NCBI RefSeq assembly: GCF_024347355.1
Contig: NZ_AP025465.1
Coordinates: 1,550,001 to 1,614,000 of the forward strand
Reading direction: 5' to 3'
Length of the DNA stretch: 64,000 nt
From: Vibrio chagasii
GTDB taxonomy: Bacteria > Pseudomonadota > Gammaproteobacteria > Enterobacterales > Vibrionaceae
Part shown: positions 44,873-53,292 of the stretch, in pieces
Layout of the letters: every line of letters begins with the position of its first letter
How positions within the stretch are numbered: the first letter of the stretch is position 1
Position numbers and translations under genes: made by a program
Notes under the pieces: model-generated
The model's input: only the letters and a program-made list of their open reading frames with translations
The model's database searches: none
Told to the model about the DNA's origin: nothing

Positions 44873-45898
44873 TTAAGCGATTAACGTCTCATTATAAGAT
44901 TGATTGCTTTTCAGCATGGCACAAGCCATTCTGATCGTTTTGTTCGCAAGGGCGACAACCACTTGGTTAAACGACTTTCTTTCTAATAAGTTTCGTATCC
45001 AGCAACTTAAGCGATCTTCTTTATCTCGGATATTCGCTACCACCGCTCTTGCTCCATGAACGACAAGAGAGCGTAAGGTTTTATCACCTGATTTACTTAT
45101 TCCGTGGTTTTTGTTCTTACCACCACTGCCAGTATGAGCCGGAACTAAACCTAAGCTCGCACTAGCTCCTCGACCATTTCTATAGGCCGAAGCGTCACCC
45201 AGACGGGAAAAAATGGCACTTGCAATCACCCAACGTACACCTCGTAAAGTGATTAATAACTGGCAAGCGGGTATTTGCTTTGCAAAGTCTATAAGTTGCG
45301 ATTCAACTCTCTCGATAGGCTCATCAAGATTTAGTAGCTGAGCATGTAATTCTCGGAGAACGAATCGAGTTGTCGGTGTTAATTCATTCTCCATATCTTC
45401 GATAACGAAAGGGAGTAGTTCTCGCAGTTTATTGGCTCCTTGTGGGAAGGTAATGCCACATTCCGCTGCATAGCCACGGATACGTAGACTTACTGCCGTG
45501 CGTTGTTTTATATAGCTTTGTCTTAAACTCAGCAGCATTGCGATATCTTGCTGCTCCGGTGTTTTTACAGGTACAGCATGAATATCGGAGCGTAAGGAAG
45601 CTTCGTAAATCGCGATAGCATCATTAGCATCGTTCTTATTACCACTGCGATACGGCTTCACTTTTTGGGGAGGTATCATTTTGACGGTATGACCACGGCT
45701 TTGAAACGTTCGTCCCCAATAATGAGATGCTGCACAGGCCTCTATGCAAATGGTTGCGTCAGGGTGTTGGCTGATGACCGTTAGCATTTTCTTTTTAGAC
45801 ATAGCTTGGTTCAACTTACGCTTGCCATGGCGGTTAAATACCGCGACTTGAAAGACGGATTTGGCTAAATCAATCGAGATTGTGTTAAATTTATTCAT
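44873..45898 (-). CDS. IS110-family transposase, copy B
   Basis: 341 aa, intact DEDD transposase with the same domains as copy A. Asp replaces Cys in the SQHPxATICIEA segment near residue 47. Asp at that place looks like the more usual residue, but both frames are full length and both copies could be active. Confidence 0.95.
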   Translation of the reverse strand: MNKFNTISIDLAKSVFQVAVFNRHGKRKLNQAMSKKKMLTVISQHPDATICIEACAASHYWGRTFQSRGHTVKMIPPQKVKPYRSGNKNDANDAIAIYEASLRSDIHAVPVKTPEQQDIAMLLSLRQSYIKQRTAVSLRIRGYAAECGITFPQGANKLRELLPFVIEDMENELTPTTRFVLRELHAQLLNLDEPIERVESQLIDFAKQIPACQLLITLRGVRWVIASAIFSRLGDASAYRNGRGASASLGLVPAHTGSGGKNKNHGISKSGDKTLRSLVVHGARAVVANIRDKEDRLSCWIRNLLERKSFNQVVVALANKTIRMACAMLKSNQSYNETLIA

Positions 45899-46031
45899 GG
45901 TATGGGCTCCTGTTTTTGGTTCGCACCTGTAACTTTAGCTGACGCTGTCAGTTGAGGTGGGGAGTCCATACCATTGAGCGTGATAGGGAATCTCAGTGAT
46001 GTTCTGATATTCCCAAACTTGTACTTCTACT

Positions 46032-46772
46032 TTACCAAGGTAACTGTTCCCCGTTATACGCGTAAAAATGTCCGCTTTGCTCTGGTGTGGCGGTGCGAAT
46101 AATGTCGACGAGTTGATGTGCCACGTAAGCCGAATCAAATAGCTTACCTTCCGGTACATTTGCTTGAAAGGGTTTCGACAACGCAGTATCGGTCGTCCCT
46201 GGGTGCAGCGCTAATATGGTGCCTTTCTTAATGGTGCGACCCCATTCAATCGACATGGTTTTAATGAACATGTTGAGGGCTGCTTTTGATGAACGATAGC
46301 TATACCAGCCACCTAATCGATTATCTGTAATACTGCCAACCTTGGCGGAAACCACCGCAAACTTGGGGTTGTCGCTTGCTTTGAGAAGAGGAGTAAAATG
46401 CTTAGCGAGCAACAAGCTTGGTAGGGTATTCACAGACATGTTTTTGAGGAAGAACTCTGGGTCGATGGACGAAAGATTCTTTTCAGGCCCAAGTTCTGGA
46501 GTATGTAACATCCCAACGCAGTTAATCAGCCAATCGAGTTGTTCAAATTGAGATCGTAATGAGGCAATATCGGATTCTTGAGTCACGTCAACCTGGTGCC
46601 AAGTCAGGCGTTTGTCATCAACCTCAGGCTTTTTAGAATGGTAAGTCGCTGCAACACGAATATCGAGAAAATCAAAGCGAGACAGCTCAGAGAGTAGGTG
46701 TTTAACTACGGCGAGGCCAATGCCGCCACTACCACCAATAACCAATATATGTAATCTGAGTTGCTCCACCAT
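46032..46772 (-). CDS. Short-chain dehydrogenase/reductase (CsgA-like)
   Basis: 246 aa. Rossmann nucleotide motif GGSGGIG near residues 13-19, NVGxL-type INCVGML segment, and active-site Tyr and Lys in YSYRSSKAA near 155-163. It resembles the C-factor-like SDRs found with photolyase genes. Its ATG overlaps the stop of the photolyase gene (TAATG), so it is the third gene of the light-response operon. Substrate unknown. Confidence 0.87.
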   Translation of the reverse strand: MVEQLRLHILVIGGSGGIGLAVVKHLLSELSRFDFLDIRVAATYHSKKPEVDDKRLTWHQVDVTQESDIASLRSQFEQLDWLINCVGMLHTPELGPEKNLSSIDPEFFLKNMSVNTLPSLLLAKHFTPLLKASDNPKFAVVSAKVGSITDNRLGGWYSYRSSKAALNMFIKTMSIEWGRTIKKGTILALHPGTTDTALSKPFQANVPEGKLFDSAYVAHQLVDIIRTATPEQSGHFYAYNGEQLPW

Positions 46773-48331
46773 TATAAGTTCTCCAAATTAGTTAGTCGTT
46801 GTTCTGCGGTATCTAGTATCGCTTGCTGTTCTTGTTCATCCATGTTGTCCCAAGAACGATAAAGCATTCCCATGCGAGGGTTTCGGTTTAAGGCATCGCG
46901 GTGTTGATCCATAAAGCGCCAATACAAACTGTTGAACGGGCATGAACTTTCACCAGTGCGCTCTTTAATCTTGTAATGACAGCCTTTGCAGTAGTCACTC
47001 ATGCGATTAATGTACGAACCGCTGGCAGAGTATGGTTTGGTTCCTATGATCCCGCCATCCGCAAACAGTGCCATACCTCGCGTATTTGGCATTTCAACCC
47101 ATTCAATTGCATCAACGTAAATGCCGAGGTACCAACTGTCGACTTGGTCTGGTGCAATGCCTGTGATTAAGCAAAAGTTGCCCGTTACCATGAGCCTTTG
47201 AATATGGTGGGCATAAGCATACTCTAGAGACTGATCAATCGCGTGCTTCATGCAATTCATCTTAGTGTGGCCATCCCAAAAGTAATGCGGCAACGCTCGG
47301 TCTGCTGAGTAGTGGTTCTTGGTAGCGTAAGCCGGCATGTTCGCCCAATACACCGCCCGTATGTATTCACGCCAACCCAATATCTGACGAATAAACCCTT
47401 CGACCTGTGCTATATCGATAGAGGGCGCACCTTGCTTAGAGGATGCGTGATAAGCTGAAAGAGCTGCATCAATAACTTCGCTAGGGCTAAGAAGCTTGCT
47501 GTTTAACGAGAACGAGAGTCGGCTGTGATACAAGCTCCATTTTGAGTCGTGTTCCACGGTCATTGCGTCTTGAAAGTGGCCAAATAGCGGCAGACAAACT
47601 TGGCAGAAGTGAGCGAGCAAAGACAAACTTTGCGCTCGATTCACAGGCCAAAGCAATTGGTCGCTAACTTGCCCCATAGTTACTACTTGATGTCGTTCGA
47701 TGCGCTCTAGGATGGATGAGATATCGTTGGCAAACATCAAGGGTTGTGGCAGGTTTTCGATGTCCTGTTTCTTGAGTTTCTTACGGTTGTTTGCATCATA
47801 GTTCCATTTACCGCCGACTGGCTTTCCGTCGTCTAAGAGAATGTCGAAACGCTTCCTCATTCGACGATAGAAGTGCTCCATCATGATGTGTTTATCCTTC
47901 GGGAACTGTTCCTCGATTTCGGAAAAAGGAAACATGAAGTGCTCGGAGTCGCAGCTCCCTTTGACAGTGTTAGGTAATTTGAGCTTGTTAAGTTGTTCTA
48001 ATAGACGATATTCGTCTGGTCTCTGGTATTCAAATTTCTCGGCGTTAAACTCGTTTGTGTAGTGCTGAAGAACGGCGTCGAGATCTTTAAACTGTGCCGT
48101 ATCATCCAAGGTTAAATGCAACACTTGGTGCCCACGTTGTGTTAGTTCTTCAGCGAAATAACCCATTGCAGAAAAGAACGCCGCCACTTTTTGGATGTGC
48201 GAGGCAACATAGTCGGTTTCCTGCTTAAGTTCGGCGATGATGTAGATTACGTCATCACTAACATGATCAAACCAAGAGTGCTCTATATTGAGCTGGTCAC
48301 CTAAAATTAGGCGTACAGTTTTGTATTTCAT
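46772..48331 (-). CDS. phrB: Iron-sulfur bacterial cryptochrome/photolyase (FeS-BCP, PhrB-like)
   Basis: 519-aa FAD enzyme of the group that repairs (6-4) photoproducts or acts as a blue-light receptor. Starts with KTVRLILGDQLN, has the FAD-binding WREYIRAVYWANMP and MVTGNFCLITGI segments, and C-terminal Cys for the 4Fe-4S cluster: NCMKHAIDQS, then CKGC and SSCPFNSLYW. The open frame extends 17 codons further, but the ATG at 48331 lies in an ATGA overlap with the upstream gene and begins the conserved N-terminus. Confidence 0.93.
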   Translation of the reverse strand: MKYKTVRLILGDQLNIEHSWFDHVSDDVIYIIAELKQETDYVASHIQKVAAFFSAMGYFAEELTQRGHQVLHLTLDDTAQFKDLDAVLQHYTNEFNAEKFEYQRPDEYRLLEQLNKLKLPNTVKGSCDSEHFMFPFSEIEEQFPKDKHIMMEHFYRRMRKRFDILLDDGKPVGGKWNYDANNRKKLKKQDIENLPQPLMFANDISSILERIERHQVVTMGQVSDQLLWPVNRAQSLSLLAHFCQVCLPLFGHFQDAMTVEHDSKWSLYHSRLSFSLNSKLLSPSEVIDAALSAYHASSKQGAPSIDIAQVEGFIRQILGWREYIRAVYWANMPAYATKNHYSADRALPHYFWDGHTKMNCMKHAIDQSLEYAYAHHIQRLMVTGNFCLITGIAPDQVDSWYLGIYVDAIEWVEMPNTRGMALFADGGIIGTKPYSASGSYINRMSDYCKGCHYKIKERTGESSCPFNSLYWRFMDQHRDALNRNPRMGMLYRSWDNMDEQEQQAILDTAEQRLTNLENL

Positions 48332-49686
48332 ATTACGTCCTGATATCGAATTGACGCTGATGTCTCGTCTTCCCGGTGCCACTTGTTGATAAAGGCGTGC
48401 TCTGGGTCATACATTTCTGTCTGCTTAACAAGATCGAAATGACGGGATTTAGATTGTGATTGATTGGCTGCATTTTGTTTGTTGGCGTTTTGCGCAGCCT
48501 GTGAATTTAAAGCTCCGGCGATATAAGCCCAATTACCCCAATTCGACGCGACATCGTAATCAATGAGTTGGCTTTCGAAGTAGGCGGCGCCGTGGCGCCA
48601 ATCAATACCGAGCTCATGAATCAAGCAGCTCGCGACCAGCTGTCTGCCTCTGTTAGACATATAACCCGTTGCGTTAAGCTGGCGCATGCAGGCATCAACA
48701 ATTGGGTAGTTGGTGTTGCCGCTTTTCCACTTGACGAAGCTTGATCCCGAAGTGGTGTCGAGCGAATGTTCATTTGGCAGATCACTAGATTCTCGACCAA
48801 ACAGCGATGTCCCCAGCGTTAAACACTTCCAGTAGAAATACTCACGCCACAACAACTCAAAATAAATCCAGTAGGTAGAATCGTTCGCGCCACGATGCGC
48901 TTCGAAGTGCTTTAAGTGACGGTAAATAGTTTTTGGCGATACACACCCTAATGCTAGCCATGGCGAAAACTTAGTAGAGTTTTCGATGCCATCTAATGCG
49001 TTTCGAGTCTGTTTGTAGGTACCAGCATAGTCATTTGAAAAGTAGTTTTCTAAGTGGATTAACCCTGCCGTTTCGCCGCCTACGTAATCACCTGCATCTG
49101 AGGCTTCCGATTCAAGTATCGGCTTTCTATAACACTCGGTAGCGGTTTGTGGCGCTGGTGGAAGGGAAGTTATTACACTCTCTTCTATCTCAATCTCTAA
49201 ATATTCAACTTGAAGACGGAACTTAGTGAACGAACGAGGTAGCTTAGTAAGTTCGAAGGGGAACGCATCACTCTCAAACAAAGTCGTGTGATGTTGTTGA
49301 GAGATGAATAAACCAGGGCACTGCGTTAGCGTATCAATTACTAACTGTCGCTCGTCATGGGCACAATGCGAACTGGCAAAAAAGTGTGTCACTTGCTGAG
49401 ATTTGACGAGTTGAACTAAGTCCTCACTCGTATTTCGCTCTAACACAAAAAGGCGTTGTCCAAGACGCGCCAAACTCAAGGCTAAATCATCTATAGCTTG
49501 CTTAATGAAGAGGTGACGATGCGCCCCGTTTTCCTGTTCTTGTGAAAGTCGAACAGAGTAGGTAGAAAGCCTTGGTTCGACCGCGACGCATAGTAGCTCA
49601 TCGACGAGCTGAGACGCCCGGTGCAGTAGTGTGTTGTCGTTTATTCTTAAGTCATTTGTAAAAAGATAGAGACCAATCTTTTTCAT
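48328..49686 (-). CDS. Cryptochrome DASH-type photolyase
   Basis: 452 aa. The N-terminal Rossmann domain opens LYLFTNDLRINDNTLL; the FAD domain contains YKQTRNALDG, TKFSPWLALGCVSPKTIY and DVASNWGNWAYIAG, all typical of the DASH group, which repairs cyclobutane dimers in single-stranded DNA or senses light. The C-terminal tail after residue 395 is Gln/Asn-rich. It is the first gene of the operon; its stop overlaps phrB. Confidence 0.92.
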   Translation of the reverse strand: MKKIGLYLFTNDLRINDNTLLHRASQLVDELLCVAVEPRLSTYSVRLSQEQENGAHRHLFIKQAIDDLALSLARLGQRLFVLERNTSEDLVQLVKSQQVTHFFASSHCAHDERQLVIDTLTQCPGLFISQQHHTTLFESDAFPFELTKLPRSFTKFRLQVEYLEIEIEESVITSLPPAPQTATECYRKPILESEASDAGDYVGGETAGLIHLENYFSNDYAGTYKQTRNALDGIENSTKFSPWLALGCVSPKTIYRHLKHFEAHRGANDSTYWIYFELLWREYFYWKCLTLGTSLFGRESSDLPNEHSLDTTSGSSFVKWKSGNTNYPIVDACMRQLNATGYMSNRGRQLVASCLIHELGIDWRHGAAYFESQLIDYDVASNWGNWAYIAGALNSQAAQNANKQNAANQSQSKSRHFDLVKQTEMYDPEHAFINKWHREDETSASIRYQDVI

Positions 49687-49718
49687 GATTACACTCGTGA
49701 ATTGTTAATTATTAGACG

Positions 49719-49746
49719 CTTACGAGTTGATACGCTAACAAGATCA
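49719..49746 (-). promoter_or_regulatory. Candidate ECF sigma-E/ChrR-type promoter of photolyase operon
   Basis: On the minus strand, TGATCT (49746-49741) is followed after 16 nt by CGTAAG (49724-49719), 32 nt upstream of the cryptochrome start. This is close to the TGATCC...CGTA form of promoters used by light- and singlet-oxygen-responsive ECF sigma factors with ChrR anti-sigma factors, which drive photolyase genes in other bacteria. The sigma factor is not in the window. Confidence 0.5.
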
Positions 49747-49890
49747 CAAATGATGTAGGGAAATCGGTAGTACGTAGCCAGCGAAAAAGGGACGAGTACA
49801 GAAGGGTATTCGGCCAACCGAAATATGCCAACCAATAATACCGATAGAGGTTGGCAATGCTGAACGTTTTAACCGTTTAACAGAAAGCTG

Positions 49891-50313
49891 CTATTCCATC
49901 GGAACGACCAAGATATCAATCGGAGAGGTGTCGATTATCTGTTTCGAGTGGGAGATAAGCTTATGCCAAAAATCATGGTGATGGCCGCACATTAATAGGT
50001 CAACGTTATTTTCTGAGATCGTGTTCTTGAGCTTATCGTTCAAATCGCCCGTACCTACAAAAATATGCTTAATAGGGTGCTTTGCGTAAGCCTCGAACTC
50101 CTTCAAGTGGTTAACGGCATCTTGATTGATGGGTAAATCCCCGTCATTTGCTTGAATATCAACTAGCTCGGGGTAGATTTCTCCATGCGTACCATCGATG
50201 TAGACAAACGAAATACCCGCATCGAGTTTATCCGCGAAGAAAGTCGCTCTATCAATCAGTACTTTGGTGTCGTCAGACAATTCAACGGCGACTAGAATAT
50301 GTCGGTATTCCAT
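49891..50313 (-). CDS. uspA: Universal stress protein UspA
   Basis: 140 aa, single Usp domain: N-terminal EYRHILVAVELSDDT and C-terminal LLMCGHHHDFWHKLISHSKQ with IDILVVP, closely following the E. coli UspA pattern rather than the ATP-binding type. Cytoplasmic stress protein, function not defined at molecular level. AAGGGC precedes the start. It is divergent from the PcfJ-like gene. Confidence 0.88.
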   Translation of the reverse strand: MEYRHILVAVELSDDTKVLIDRATFFADKLDAGISFVYIDGTHGEIYPELVDIQANDGDLPINQDAVNHLKEFEAYAKHPIKHIFVGTGDLNDKLKNTISENNVDLLMCGHHHDFWHKLISHSKQIIDTSPIDILVVPME

Positions 50314-50548
50314 AATTTAAGCCCTTTGTTGTGGGTTATGTAACAAGCATAGTTTTTGTTGGCGCAAATGATATCGAAGAGGTCTCATATTAAGGAAAAT
50401 CATCATTCAAAGATCTTATAAAGGCTATCCTGTATATAGCGCTTTGATTGATAAGAAATTTACAAAAGGTTGATATAGTGGATGAGGCGCTAGCTTATGC
50501 TGTTATATAGGCTTGAAAGATCAATGCGCCACCAATGAAGAGGCATCA

Positions 50549-51691
50549 ATGACAGCATTACTCACCATTCCCACCCGAACACTTGGCTTTGATTACGATA
50601 TCGAGATTCGTGATTGGTCACAAAAATTGGTTGGCTTCCATGTGTTTGAAGACGGACGACGTCCACTCGATGGTGGTATTGGGTTAAGCCTTAATCTCAT
50701 AGAGCAATTTGATGTTAACGGGCAATGGTTAGAAACTCTGCCTGCACGTTACCGTGAAATCACAGACAACTTTCCAGAATACCAGTACCAAATGTTGTGG
50801 TTGGCGGCGAACACTTATGAAGCGGCACAACTGTTGGAATTACGGCCAGTGATCTTGGCGCTGATTTGCATGAAATACAGTGTTGATAACCAGAAAGCTC
50901 TGGAGCTGAGTCGTTTAGGGCAAAAGAAGATCCTGGCTAAGCTTGGTTTAGACAGCAGCAAAGCGACGCTAAAATTTATCGATAAGCTTGAGCTGAACTA
51001 CAACGTTGGCGATGAACTCGACCATATCGTGCGAATTCTAGAGCCCCTGCAAAGAGGTGTTCTTAAATTTAAGCACTACTCAAAGGTTGGCTACACGGCA
51101 CTGCGTTTGGACCAGGTACACCCATTTTTAACTGGCAGTCGATTGGGCATTGCAATGGTTGAAGAGGGTAGACTCAACTCTCCGTCGAAGATGGCCATGT
51201 TCCAAGATGCGATATTGTTAGGGCAGGATTTAGAAATTGATGATCCTTTACGTTCAATAACCAGTCAGAACTCGTTCGCAATGTTCGAACAACTCCACGA
51301 CCATTGGACTGAGCAGCGTCAAATGCGACGTTTAGAAGGCAGTCGCCCTATGGACATTGATATCCCTTATCCGGTCCCTTTGCTTGGGAATGAAAACATT
51401 CACCCAATTACGGATTACTTTGATCTTGAGAAAGAGGGCATCGAACAAAAGCACTGTATTGGCGTGTATCATAATCGCATTATGAGTGACCGCTATGTTG
51501 TGTTTCGAATGATGAAACCTCAGCGCCTAACCATAGGTTTACGTCGTGTTCCAAATAAAGCGTTTCCGTTTGAGATTGACCAAATCTGTGGAAAAAGAAA
51601 CGCGCCACCGACTGAGGCAGCTCGCCAAGTGATTCACGATTGGTTGGAAGAGAGCAAGCAAACGTACCCTAATCAAAAGTGGGTAAAATAG
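50549..51691 (+). CDS. PcfJ-like domain protein
   Basis: 380 aa. The C-terminal part has EQKHCIGVYHNRIMSDRYVV and FEIDQICGKRNAPP, the His-Cys and Q-x-G-K-x-N blocks of PcfJ-like proteins, a family first known from conjugative plasmids and common in chromosomes; no activity is established. The N-terminal 250 residues are mostly helical with no motif I can name. An upstream frame starts at a TTG, but ATG 50549 with AAGAGG at good spacing is preferred. A small zinc-ribbon gene follows at 26 nt and is probably cotranscribed. Confidence 0.75.
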   Translation: MTALLTIPTRTLGFDYDIEIRDWSQKLVGFHVFEDGRRPLDGGIGLSLNLIEQFDVNGQWLETLPARYREITDNFPEYQYQMLWLAANTYEAAQLLELRPVILALICMKYSVDNQKALELSRLGQKKILAKLGLDSSKATLKFIDKLELNYNVGDELDHIVRILEPLQRGVLKFKHYSKVGYTALRLDQVHPFLTGSRLGIAMVEEGRLNSPSKMAMFQDAILLGQDLEIDDPLRSITSQNSFAMFEQLHDHWTEQRQMRRLEGSRPMDIDIPYPVPLLGNENIHPITDYFDLEKEGIEQKHCIGVYHNRIMSDRYVVFRMMKPQRLTIGLRRVPNKAFPFEIDQICGKRNAPPTEAARQVIHDWLEESKQTYPNQKWVK

Positions 51692-51717
51692 ACTGGGTAA
51701 AGTAGAAGGGAAGCTAT

Positions 51718-51855
51718 ATGTATCAACAAGGCGATTTATGCCCACACTGTGGTTTGATTATTGCGATGCCCACGGACTTACAAGCGGAATGCTTAGGTTG
51801 TGGAGAAGAGATTAATCAAGACGCAGACTATGATCATTATGAGGAAGAAGAGTAG
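51718..51855 (+). CDS. 45-aa zinc-ribbon protein
   Basis: Small gene: CPHC and CLGC pairs 14 residues apart form a likely zinc site, followed by an acidic tail (DADYDHYEEEE). GAAGGGAAG precedes the ATG. It comes 26 nt after the PcfJ-like gene, so the two are likely one transcript. No function known. Confidence 0.7.
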   Translation: MYQQGDLCPHCGLIIAMPTDLQAECLGCGEEINQDADYDHYEEEE

Positions 51856-51932
51856 CGTAATACTGATTTTGAGTGAGTTGTTTCACTCAGTGGATCTCAT
51901 TTATATCGTTCGTATTGAAAAAGGAAGTTTAA

Positions 51933-52400
51933 ATGCAAAAAGTCGTTTTTAGACAATGTGTCCAGCACTCTCCACATTGGCAAGATCTCGAACGTCTTTT
52001 TCAAAGTGAATGGGCGAACTTTGAGTTTAAATCAGCCTATCCGGAACAATCGGTCCCAACCAATGCTCATCTTCCGCCAGTTATTGTGGTCATTCGCGAA
52101 AATGTTGTTATCGGTGGTTTAGCGTACTCCCATTTTCAAGAACCTCATCAAGTAAGGGATGTCGTCTGGATTAACGCTGTTTATGTTGATGAGAAATGGC
52201 GAGGCCAAGGCATTGCGAGTGAATTGATTAAGCGAGCGGTTGAACAAATGCCAGCCTTCTACCAATCTAAAACCGCAGAACACTCTGCGTCTAAGCTTTA
52301 CGCCTATACAAATATACCGTCCTTGTATCTATCTCTCGGTTGGTCGAGCGTCAATATTGATACCGACCCAGACCATCATGTGATGTGCGTTTCTTTTTGA
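51933..52400 (+). CDS. GNAT-family N-acetyltransferase
   Basis: 155 aa. Motif A for acetyl-CoA is WINAVYVDEKWRGQGIASEL near residues 89-108. N-terminal part and the YAYTNIPSLYLSLGW end fit small-molecule acetyltransferases. AAGGAAG precedes the ATG. Substrate unknown. Confidence 0.88.
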   Translation: MQKVVFRQCVQHSPHWQDLERLFQSEWANFEFKSAYPEQSVPTNAHLPPVIVVIRENVVIGGLAYSHFQEPHQVRDVVWINAVYVDEKWRGQGIASELIKRAVEQMPAFYQSKTAEHSASKLYAYTNIPSLYLSLGWSSVNIDTDPDHHVMCVSF

Positions 52401-52593
52401 GTGAAGGTATCGGCTTAAGATGTTAAAAGTGTTTAGTTTTATGTAAGAAATAGGGCAAATATCGCCAATAAATCAAACAACTAGACGCTGATTAAAGCTA
52501 TCAATACGATTTATTACGGCAGTTGTTGAGCACAAAGCCTATATTGACTAGAATGACGCACTTTTTTTATTTACGTACATACAGGTAATGAAC

Positions 52594-52848
52594 ATGAGCG
52601 ATACTAATTCAAGACCAGCTTTACCAGATCATCTTGCAGGCAACCCACGCAGCCCACACCACGTGGCTGAGTGTTTCGAATACCCAATCGGTATCCGTCT
52701 AAATGGTAAAGAGCGTACTGATGTTGAAGAATACTGCATCAGCGAAGGTTGGGTGAAGATTCCTTCTCCTAAAGCACTTGATCGCTTCGGTCAGCCAATG
52801 CTTATTACTCTTAAAGGCACTGTAGAAGCTTACTACATCGAAGAATAA
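52594..52848 (+). CDS. DUF3297 family protein
   Basis: 84 aa. Begins SDTNSRPALPDHLAGNPRSPHH and matches the small conserved DUF3297 family of glutamate/proline-rich basic proteins, of unknown role. The ATG at 52594 is used because AGG lies 8 nt before it; an ATG two codons earlier would be too near the ribosome site. Single gene with its own terminator. Confidence 0.85.
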   Translation: MSDTNSRPALPDHLAGNPRSPHHVAECFEYPIGIRLNGKERTDVEEYCISEGWVKIPSPKALDRFGQPMLITLKGTVEAYYIEE

Positions 52849-52891
52849 TAGATGGTTGTAGCTGAAATCAGCTGCGGAATACTGTTTATAG

Positions 52892-52920
52892 AAGGGTCTA
52901 GAGAAATCTAGGCCCTTTTT
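52892..52920 (+). terminator. Terminator after DUF3297 gene
   Basis: AAGGGTCTAGA/TCTAGGCCCTT stem with one G-T pair and GAAA-like loop, followed by TTT. Confidence 0.8.
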
Positions 52921-53292
52921 GTCTTTGTACCGTCCTAAATATGCTTTCGAGAAATAGAAAGTTGTCTTGTCGCCATCGTAAAACGCAGTATTCAATATGC
53001 CGCAAGGACAATAATACGACGTACTGTGCTTGCTTAACGCTCGATTGCTCACTTCTGGCTAGTGCTTGCTCGATTTACAATTGGTTGAATAGTAAACGAA
53101 TCGTCAAAAATATGAAGCGTGATCTAATTAAATGAAACTAATTTGCTGTATTTAAACAATTTTATTGTTAATAGCTATATGCATCACAGAAATTATCCCT
53201 GAAGCACATACAATCCCTCTTGTTTTCGAATGAGCGTATATTTTTTCGTTCGAGCATTTTATATTTCCTTCGCCCAATAATATGAGGTTCCT
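52921..53292. other. 372-bp gap upstream of glpT
   Basis: AT-rich. Expected to hold the glpT promoter and GlpR/CRP sites; only a half CRP site (ATCACA near 53186) is seen. A 64-codon frame here lacks family, ribosome site and plausible composition. Confidence 0.5.

Larger units (their letters stand above)
44622..45970 (-). mobile_element. IS110-family (IS1111-like) element, copy B, inverted
   Basis: Same 1,349-bp length and same 12-bp inverted repeats as copy A (17307-18655), opposite orientation. Only three base-level differences from copy A were seen: one codon in the transposase and two in the 3' region. Flanks are again REP-like (TCCCTATCACGCTCAATGG on one side, CGACCCTCGCTGTAG on the other, minus-strand reading). 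It sits between the DUF2256 gene and the SDR/photolyase operon. Confidence 0.88.

Noticed and set aside
52941..53135. 64-codon frame in the gap before glpT
   Set aside because: Composition rich in Cys, Asn, Arg and Lys without any fold, no ribosome site, follows a terminator directly.
53180..53192. CRP site upstream of glpT
   Set aside because: Only the right half (ATCACA) is present; no left half at 6-8 nt.
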